From NCBI GenBank assembly GCA_002329525.1, contig DCTI01000129.1, positions 1,989 to 13,237 on the forward strand: a stretch of 11,249 nt of DNA. The letters run 5' to 3'. Positions 6,402 to 11,249 of the stretch are shown one piece after another. A program made the translations under genes and the position numbers. Source of the stretch: Negativicutes bacterium UBA1444 (lineage in GTDB: Bacteria > Bacillota > Negativicutes > UBA1444). The notes beneath the pieces are model-generated. The model worked only from the letters and a program-made list of their open reading frames with translations. It had not been told where the DNA came from and did no database searches. Positions within the stretch are counted from its first letter, which is position 1. Every line of letters starts with the position of its first letter.

Positions 6402-6890
6402 GTGCAAATCCTGCGTCAATTCAATGGAGTGCTGCTTACGCTGGCCGGCTGGGCGGCCATGGTATCCTTGGCTGCTATTGCTATCTTGGTTCCTTACGAA
6501 GCGTTTGGACGATACGTAATCGGCAGAATGTCGACCTGGACTAATGAATTTTGTCAATATGCGGTAGTTTGGGCTACGATGATGGGAGGCGCCGTCGGTT
6601 TGAAACGAGGGATGCATGTAGGAATCACCTCGCTTACAGATAGTTTGCCGCCCGGAGCATGCCGATGGGTGCAAGGAATCGGCTATGTCTGCATGCTGAT
6701 TTTTTTGGGTTTGATGACCTATTATGGTTTTGATCAGACGATCATGAATATTCACCAAATGTCATCAACTGTGGGAATTAGCATGAGTATTCCCTATGCG
6801 GCGCTTCCGATCGGTTTTTTGATAATGTTGTTGATCACCATTGAGCAGCTGGTTGATTTTTTGGCTGCCGGGCCGACGGGGAGGGAATAA
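6402..6890 (+). CDS. dctQ: TRAP transporter small membrane subunit DctQ
   Basis: The product is 162 aa from GTG 6402, placed 5 nt after GAGGGGGAGG (6387-6396). The frame is open further upstream, but that part overlaps the intercistronic hairpin and lacks a ribosome binding site. Four hydrophobic segments (about residues 14-36, 50-66, 88-108 and 125-148) fit the four-helix DctQ family. The usual features between helices are present: WTNEFCQYAVVWATMMGG (the conserved W-x-E-E/N region) and a GxKRGMHVG-like stretch. Low identity across this family means the substrate cannot be inferred. It ends 1 nt before dctM, so the two are translationally coupled. They form the membrane complex that works with the upstream receptor, powered by a sodium or proton gradient. 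Confidence 0.9.
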   Translation: MQILRQFNGVLLTLAGWAAMVSLAAIAILVPYEAFGRYVIGRMSTWTNEFCQYAVVWATMMGGAVGLKRGMHVGITSLTDSLPPGACRWVQGIGYVCMLIFLGLMTYYGFDQTIMNIHQMSSTVGISMSIPYAALPIGFLIMLLITIEQLVDFLAAGPTGRE

Positions 6891-6891
6891 G

Positions 6892-8166
6892 ATGCTGACT
6901 GCATTTGCTGGAAGCTTTGTCATATTGCTGGCAGTGGGCATCCCCATCGCAATCGGACTGGGTGGCTCCGCCATGGTCTATGTCCTGCTGCAGGAAGATT
7001 TGTCGTTGACGATGTTGATACAGACAACCTTTGCCGGCATGGCGGCGTTCCCGTTGCTGGCGATTCCCTTGTTCATTTTGTCGGGCAATTTCATGAACGA
7101 GGGGGGACTGACGAATGATTTGGTGAAGTTTGCGCGTCTGCTCATGGGACACATCAGCGGTGGATTGGGGTTGGCCACAATTCTTGCCAGCGCGATTTTT
7201 GCCGCTATTTCTGGTTCGGCCGTAGCTACGGCGGTAGCTATCGGTATGGTCATGATCCCGGCGATGAAGCAAGCCGGTTATGACGAAGAGGTTGGGGCGG
7301 GGGTAACATCGGTGGCCGCCTGCATGGGGCCGATTATTCCGCCGAGCATTCCATTCATTCTATATGGCGTTATTGCGAATGTATCTATCGGCGCCTTGTT
7401 TCTCGGCGGGGTGGTGCCTGGACTGCTGCTTGGGGCAGGATTAATGACATATATGTATTATGTTGCGAAAAAGCGACACTACCCGCTGGAAAAGAAAGCA
7501 ACGCTGAAGGAAGTCATGACTGGAGCCTGGAATGCCTTGCCGGCTTTGTTTATGCCGGTCATTATCATGGGCGGCATTCTTGGCGGGGCTTTTACTCCCA
7601 CCGAAGCGGCAGGCGTCGTGGCCGCCTATGCTCTGATAGTCGGCGGAATATTCTACCGAAAAATCAAGTTGCGCCGTATTCCCGATATCCTTCTTAACTC
7701 AAGCGTTGAGTCGGCCATGGTGATGCTGTTGCTCGGACTGTCGGAACCTTTTGCCTGGATTATAGCCGCCGAGCAGCTCCCGCAAATGATCATTGAAGCC
7801 ATTGGTCAAATCAGCACCTCCCCCATGGTCGTGCTGCTGTTAATCAATCTTTTGCTGATTTTGGTGGGTATCCCACTGGAAACCGCGCCGGCCATCACGA
7901 TTGTCACGCCGGTTATCGCGCCCATGGCTGCGCAACTTGGCATAGATCCGGTTCATCTGGGGATCGTGGTTTGCTTCAATCTGGTGCTTGGTTTGGTCAC
8001 GCCGCCGGTCGGTGGTGTGCTGTTCAGCATCTGCAGCATTTCCGGATTGAATATCGAGCGACTGTGCAAAGGGGTTTGGGTTCCCTTTTTCATTGGGTTG
8101 GCTGTGCTGGCCCTGATCACCTATATTCCGGCGTTAACCACCTTCCTGCCCAAAGCGTTGATGTAG
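6892..8166 (+). CDS. dctM: TRAP transporter large membrane subunit DctM
   Basis: The product is 424 aa from ATG 6892, after GGGGAGGGAA that overlaps the end of dctQ; the length is normal for DctM (about 425). The sequence is nearly all hydrophobic helices with the family hallmarks: IPLFILSGNFMN near residue 60, the SGSAVATAVAIG hairpin, GPIIPPSIP, GGAFTPTEAAGV, and a second repeat ending in LGLVTPPVGG. These discontinuous helices form the ion and substrate path in the TRAP fold. The second half reads IPLETAPAI where many DctM proteins, including the other one in this window, have METIAAL. The protein is clearly divergent from the convergent DctM, so the two transporters are not a recent duplication. 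It imports the ligand captured by the upstream DctP. Confidence 0.95.
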   Translation: MLTAFAGSFVILLAVGIPIAIGLGGSAMVYVLLQEDLSLTMLIQTTFAGMAAFPLLAIPLFILSGNFMNEGGLTNDLVKFARLLMGHISGGLGLATILASAIFAAISGSAVATAVAIGMVMIPAMKQAGYDEEVGAGVTSVAACMGPIIPPSIPFILYGVIANVSIGALFLGGVVPGLLLGAGLMTYMYYVAKKRHYPLEKKATLKEVMTGAWNALPALFMPVIIMGGILGGAFTPTEAAGVVAAYALIVGGIFYRKIKLRRIPDILLNSSVESAMVMLLLGLSEPFAWIIAAEQLPQMIIEAIGQISTSPMVVLLLINLLLILVGIPLETAPAITIVTPVIAPMAAQLGIDPVHLGIVVCFNLVLGLVTPPVGGVLFSICSISGLNIERLCKGVWVPFFIGLAVLALITYIPALTTFLPKALM

Positions 8167-8226
8167 CAGAATTTTTCATGGGTATAGAACAAGGAGTAAG
8201 TCCGTTTTCGAATGGAGGAATCAATA

Positions 8227-9204
8227 ATGAAGAAACCAAATGTGTACGTTACCCGGATGTTGCCGCAACCGGCAATCGATTTGTTGCAGGAACATTGTGA
8301 TATTGAAATCAACCCTGATGACAGGGTTCTGGAGCGGGCCGAACTGCTGGCGAAGGTCCGGGGACGGGATGCTGTGCTGTGCCTGTTGACAGATACCATC
8401 GATGAAGAGGTTTTCGCCGCAGCAGGACCACAATGCAAAATATTTGCCAATTATGCCGTGGGATTTAATAATATTGATGTCGCGGCGGCGACGCGGCACA
8501 AGATTATGGTGTCCAATACGCCGGATGTGCTGACGGATGCGACGGCGGATCTTGCCTGGACGTTGTTGTTTGCCACGGCCCGGCGAGTGGTGGAAGCCGA
8601 CAAATATTTGCGGGACGGCAAGTATAAAGGATGGGGTCCCATGCTTTTGCTGGGGCTTGATATTACCGGCAAGACGCTGGGCGTTATTGGAACGGGGCGC
8701 ATTGGCGGCAATTTTGCGGCCAAGGCCAAAGGTTTCAAGATGAAAATCCTATATAATGATATTCAGCCCAATCCAGCATTCGAAGCGGAAACCGGCGGGG
8801 TACTGGTTGACAAAGAAACGCTGCTCAAGGAAGCGGATTTTGTTTCCGTTCATGTGCCGTTGATGCCATCGACGCATCACTTGATCAGTACGAATGAATT
8901 CAAACTCATGAAGAAAAGCGCGGTCTTGATCAATACATCCCGTGGTCCGGTGGTTGACGAAAAAGCCTTGGTGAAGGCCCTGAAATCCGGCGAAATTTGG
9001 GGAGCCGGGCTTGACGTATATGAAAATGAACCGGCAGTGGAACCGGAGTTGCTGGAATGTGAAAATGCGGTCCTATTGCCGCATGTCGCCAGCGGAACGA
9101 TTGAAACCCGAACCAATATGGGATTGATTGCAGTCCGCAATATTCTCGCCGCCATGAACGGCGAAGTTCCGCCGACTGTCATCAACAAAGAAGTTTGGGG
9201 CTGA
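8227..9204 (+). CDS. D-2-hydroxyacid dehydrogenase (glyoxylate/hydroxypyruvate reductase type)
   Basis: The product is 325 aa from ATG 8227, 6 nt after GGAGGAA; ATG 8212 is in frame but overlaps that site. The NAD(P)-binding loop GTGRIG lies at 155-160 inside the family region GLDITGKTLGVIG. The catalytic triad is complete: R239 (NTSRGP), E268 (ENEP) and H286 (PHVASG). Its Arg-Glu-His spacing of 29 and 18 residues equals, as I recall, that of Hyphomicrobium D-glycerate dehydrogenase (R240/E269/H287). Overall it looks like GyaR/hydroxypyruvate reductase, which interconverts hydroxypyruvate and D-glycerate or glyoxylate and glycolate. As the last gene of the operon, it is well placed to reduce a 2-oxoacid released by the transketolase or to reoxidise NADH from the upstream oxidoreductase. 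Cofactor preference and exact substrate are not certain. Confidence 0.92.
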   Translation: MKKPNVYVTRMLPQPAIDLLQEHCDIEINPDDRVLERAELLAKVRGRDAVLCLLTDTIDEEVFAAAGPQCKIFANYAVGFNNIDVAAATRHKIMVSNTPDVLTDATADLAWTLLFATARRVVEADKYLRDGKYKGWGPMLLLGLDITGKTLGVIGTGRIGGNFAAKAKGFKMKILYNDIQPNPAFEAETGGVLVDKETLLKEADFVSVHVPLMPSTHHLISTNEFKLMKKSAVLINTSRGPVVDEKALVKALKSGEIWGAGLDVYENEPAVEPELLECENAVLLPHVASGTIETRTNMGLIAVRNILAAMNGEVPPTVINKEVWG

Positions 9205-9240
9205 TCAGCACAAAAAATTGAAGGGATGCCATTTTGCAGA

Positions 9241-9264
9241 AACCGCTTTTATAAGCGGTTTTTT
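9241..9264 (+). terminator. Rho-independent terminator of the plus-strand operon
   Basis: AACCGCTT (9241-9248), loop TTAT, AAGCGGTT (9253-9260), then TTTT (9261-9264), located 37 nt after the dehydrogenase stop codon. The flanking A9240 can pair with T9261 for a ninth base pair. Confidence 0.9.
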
Positions 9265-9272
9265 CATATATA

Positions 9273-9299
9273 GAAAAGCCACCCGCGCGGACGGGTGGC
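9273..9299 (-). terminator. Terminator of the convergent minus-strand TRAP operon
   Basis: On the minus strand the stem GCCACCCG/CGGGTGGC (9278-9285 with 9292-9299, 6-nt loop) is followed by TTTTC (9273-9277). It lies 35 nt past the dctM stop and only 8 nt from the plus-strand terminator. Confidence 0.87.
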
Positions 9300-9334
9300 C
9301 GGAAACATTTTATTGGTTGTGGGGAATCTCAACC

Positions 9335-10615
9335 CTATCTGCCAAATACCACGGAAGGCAGCCACAAAGTGACTTGTGGGACATAACTGACGAGGAGCAG
9401 GACCACGAGGCTGATGCCGATGAATGGCAGCAGCGCCCAGGTCAGTTTGCCGATGGATACTTTGGCGATTGCGGAAGCAACAAACAGGCACACGCCGACC
9501 GGCGGCGTGGTGAGGCCGATGACCAGATTCAGAACGCACATCAGCGCGAACTGAATCGGATCGATGCCCAACTCGATGGCTGGTTTCAGCAAGATGGGCA
9601 TCAGAATCATCAATGCGGCAATGGTTTCCATGAACATGCCGACAAAAATGAGCAGGACATTGACCAACAAGATATACACCATGGGATTTCGGGAGATATC
9701 CAGCATGGCGGTGGTAACCATCAGGGGAATTTCTTCGCTGGTCAGGATCCAGGCAAACACGTTGGCGAAACCGACCAGTACCATTAGGGAAGCCGTTGTA
9801 ACAGTTGATTCAAAGAAAATCTTCGGCAGCATGGACGGTTTCAGTTCCTTATAAACGAAAAAGCCGACGATAATGGCATAAAATACGGCAACCATGGAGG
9901 CTTCGGTGGGAGTGAAGATGCCGCCCATAATTCCGCCAAGAATGATCAAGGTCATGAGAATTGCCCAGAATGCACCGAAGAAACTATGAACGATCTCCTT
10001 GAACGGGAGTCGCTCGTCTTTGGGGTAGCCCCGCTTGGCCGAAATGAAATAGGCAACCCCGCCGATGCCAATACCAAGCAAAATACCCGGTATGATGCCG
10101 CCTACAAGCAGACGGCTGACGGAAAGGCCGGTTACGGTGCCGGCGATGACCATCGGCAAGCTGGGGGGAATGATCGGGCCCATCGTAGAGGCGGAAGCGG
10201 TGACGGCGCCGGAAAATTCCTTGCCATACCCCCGCTTAACCATGGCCGGGATCATGATGGTGCCGATGCTGACCGCATCGGAAACGGCAGTGCCGCTGAT
10301 GCCGGCAAAGACCATGGAGGCGCCGACATTGGCCAGGGCCAGCCCACCCCGGATATGGCCGACGATGGCCAGACAGAATTTGATGATTCGTTCAGTAATT
10401 CCGCCGACGTTCATCAGGTTGCCGGCGAGAATAAAGCCGGGAACGCACAGGATCACAAAGCTATCAATACCGGAAAACATGCGCTCGGGGATGATGCTGA
10501 GCGGAATATCGGAAAACGCGATATACACAAAAGAAGAAAAACCCAAGCTGAAGGCGATAGGCATCCGCAGCATGACACAACCGAGGAAAACGGCAAATAG
10601 AACATAGACCATCAT
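9335..10615 (-). CDS. dctM: TRAP transporter large membrane subunit DctM (second system)
   Basis: The product is 426 aa on the minus strand, starting at ATG 10615 with GGGAGG 9 nt upstream; a second ATG follows directly. Many hydrophobic helices carry the DctM hallmarks: VPGFILAGNLMN, SGTAVSDAVSIG, GPIIPPSLP, GGIFTPTEAS, METIAALMILMP and IGLTTPPVG. Its start overlaps the dctQ stop by 4 nt (ATGA), giving tight translational coupling. Compared with the plus-strand DctM it differs at many positions and keeps the more common METIAA helix. It belongs to a separate transporter with a possibly different ligand. The gene ends at a dedicated terminator shared back-to-back with the catabolic operon. 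Confidence 0.95.
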   Translation of the reverse strand: MMVYVLFAVFLGCVMLRMPIAFSLGFSSFVYIAFSDIPLSIIPERMFSGIDSFVILCVPGFILAGNLMNVGGITERIIKFCLAIVGHIRGGLALANVGASMVFAGISGTAVSDAVSIGTIMIPAMVKRGYGKEFSGAVTASASTMGPIIPPSLPMVIAGTVTGLSVSRLLVGGIIPGILLGIGIGGVAYFISAKRGYPKDERLPFKEIVHSFFGAFWAILMTLIILGGIMGGIFTPTEASMVAVFYAIIVGFFVYKELKPSMLPKIFFESTVTTASLMVLVGFANVFAWILTSEEIPLMVTTAMLDISRNPMVYILLVNVLLIFVGMFMETIAALMILMPILLKPAIELGIDPIQFALMCVLNLVIGLTTPPVGVCLFVASAIAKVSIGKLTWALLPFIGISLVVLLLVSYVPQVTLWLPSVVFGR

Positions 10616-11121
10616 AGTGCTTCGCCTCCCTTGACGCCCGCTTCTTCATTTTTGATGCTGCCGGTTTGAATCATACGGACAACGGAACGGGCGAGGTACA
10701 AGGTAAGCATGGTGGTTTGCAGCCATACCGCAGCATAAAACACGTTCATCGGCCAGATCAAGGCGGCAGAAGTTTGACCTTCCACGGCGATGGTCAACTT
10801 TGTCGATTCATAGGCCATGACGCCGGAAAAAATTGTCAATGTTGCATCGATTAAAATGGCCAGCCATAATTGGACTTTTTCCGGCAGATGCAACGTAAAA
10901 GAATCCACGTCGACATACGCTTGTTCACGGACGGCCGGACCGGCGGCGAATCCTACGGCCCAGATGAAGAAGAAGCGGGAAGCCTCTTCCGTCCAGGCGG
11001 GGACCTGCGGCAAGGCGACCCGGGCAAATACCTGCAATAACACGACGCCAACCAACATGAACATGTTCAGCAACGAACCCAGCCACATGAATTGGTCGAG
11101 AACCTTAAACAACTTATTCAC
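10612..11121 (-). CDS. dctQ: TRAP transporter small membrane subunit DctQ (second system)
   Basis: The product is 169 aa from GTG at 11121-11119, 6 nt after GGAGG (plus-strand complement 11128-11132). The frame stays open to an ATG at 11169, but that would run through the intercistronic hairpin and has no ribosome binding site. It has four hydrophobic segments and the DctQ signature PAWTEEASRFFFIWAVGFA, with the conserved Trp and Glu pair after helix 1. The tail is hydrophilic (SIKNEEAGVKGGEAL). The stop codon overlaps the dctM start. It pairs with the following DctM as the membrane part of a TRAP transporter whose receptor gene begins beyond the window edge. Confidence 0.9.
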   Translation of the reverse strand: MNKLFKVLDQFMWLGSLLNMFMLVGVVLLQVFARVALPQVPAWTEEASRFFFIWAVGFAAGPAVREQAYVDVDSFTLHLPEKVQLWLAILIDATLTIFSGVMAYESTKLTIAVEGQTSAALIWPMNVFYAAVWLQTTMLTLYLARSVVRMIQTGSIKNEEAGVKGGEAL

Positions 11122-11144
11122 GAGAGACCTCCAGATTAAAGAGG

Positions 11145-11174
11145 GGAGGATGCCCTTTATTTCGGACATCCTCC
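11145..11174 (-). terminator. Intercistronic hairpin between the second dctP and dctQ
   Basis: On the minus strand an 11-bp stem (one T-G wobble) with arms GGAGGATGTCC and GGGCATCCTCC surrounds an 8-nt loop. It is followed by CCTCTTTAAT, so there is no strong T-tract. The position matches the hairpin in the other TRAP operon. A role in stabilising dctP mRNA or attenuating dctQM is inferred. Confidence 0.5.
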
Positions 11175-11197
11175 GCTCGGATTCATGTCGGACAGGG

Positions 11198-11249
11198 TTA
11201 CTTCATGCTGACGATTTTGTTGTACAACGCTTTTTGGTCTGCATCAAAC
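11198..11249 (-). CDS. dctP: TRAP substrate-binding protein DctP, last codons only (second system)
   Basis: The minus strand reads 17 codons ending in KIVSMK and TAA (11200-11198) directly upstream of dctQ-dctM. The gene runs off the window edge. Order (P then Q then M), the 76-nt gap with a hairpin, and the C-terminal sequence type (DADQKALYNKIVSMK) support a DctP tail. Too little is visible to prove the family by itself or to say anything about the ligand. Confidence 0.7.
   Translation of the reverse strand, partial: FDADQKALYNKIVSMK

Noticed and set aside
9986..10600. Plus-strand 204-codon open frame within the second dctM
   Set aside because: Its translation is rich in Gly, Asp, His and Asn, the typical antisense image of a membrane protein gene. 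The same holds for the frame at 9218-9787.
1..11249. CRISPR arrays, insertion sequences, tRNA or rRNA genes
   Set aside because: No regularly spaced direct repeats, transposase-like frames, terminal repeats or tRNA-like cloverleaf sequences were seen on either strand.

Overview
The window reads as a carbohydrate-acid catabolic locus from a Gram-positive-type (Bacillota) bacterium. The evidence is strong GGAGG-like ribosome binding sites at almost every gene, frequent GTG starts, a consensus sigma-A promoter, crisp rho-independent terminators and moderate GC content. A sigma-54 activator together with TRAP transporters would suit an anaerobe such as a Negativicutes member (Sporomusa/Propionispora type). 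That placement is inference from style and gene content, not from a marker gene.

Layout. (1) Nucleotides 1-1410 hold the 3' part of a sigma-54-dependent activator (PAS, AAA+, Fis-type HTH). (2) Nucleotides 1411-1552 are a dyad-rich regulatory gap. (3) A FadR/GntR-family repressor lies at 1553-2290 and ends at a strong terminator. (4) A sigma-A promoter at 2408-2435, with a palindromic operator candidate at its start point, drives one plus-strand operon (2522-9204) of seven genes: split transketolase N and C subunits, a phosphogluconate-dehydrogenase-like/ApnO-like oxidoreductase, a complete TRAP transporter (lipoprotein DctP, DctQ, DctM) and a D-2-hydroxyacid dehydrogenase of the glyoxylate/hydroxypyruvate reductase type. 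(5) Back-to-back terminators at 9241-9299 separate it from a second, convergent TRAP transporter on the minus strand (DctM, DctQ and the last codons of DctP, cut by the window edge).

How it may work together. The TRAP system imports a carboxylate, probably a sugar acid. The NAD(P)-dependent oxidoreductase oxidises it to a ketose-like acid. The two-subunit transketolase removes a two-carbon unit onto a cellular aldose phosphate. The hydroxyacid dehydrogenase reduces the remaining 2-oxoacid. If the oxidoreductase is a D-apionate oxidoisomerase, its product 3-oxo-isoapionate would be split by a transketolase into a C2 unit plus hydroxypyruvate, exactly the substrate of the last enzyme. This gives a complete, kinase-free route that I do not recall as described. 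The chemistry is inference; the gene set and its operon structure are seen directly.
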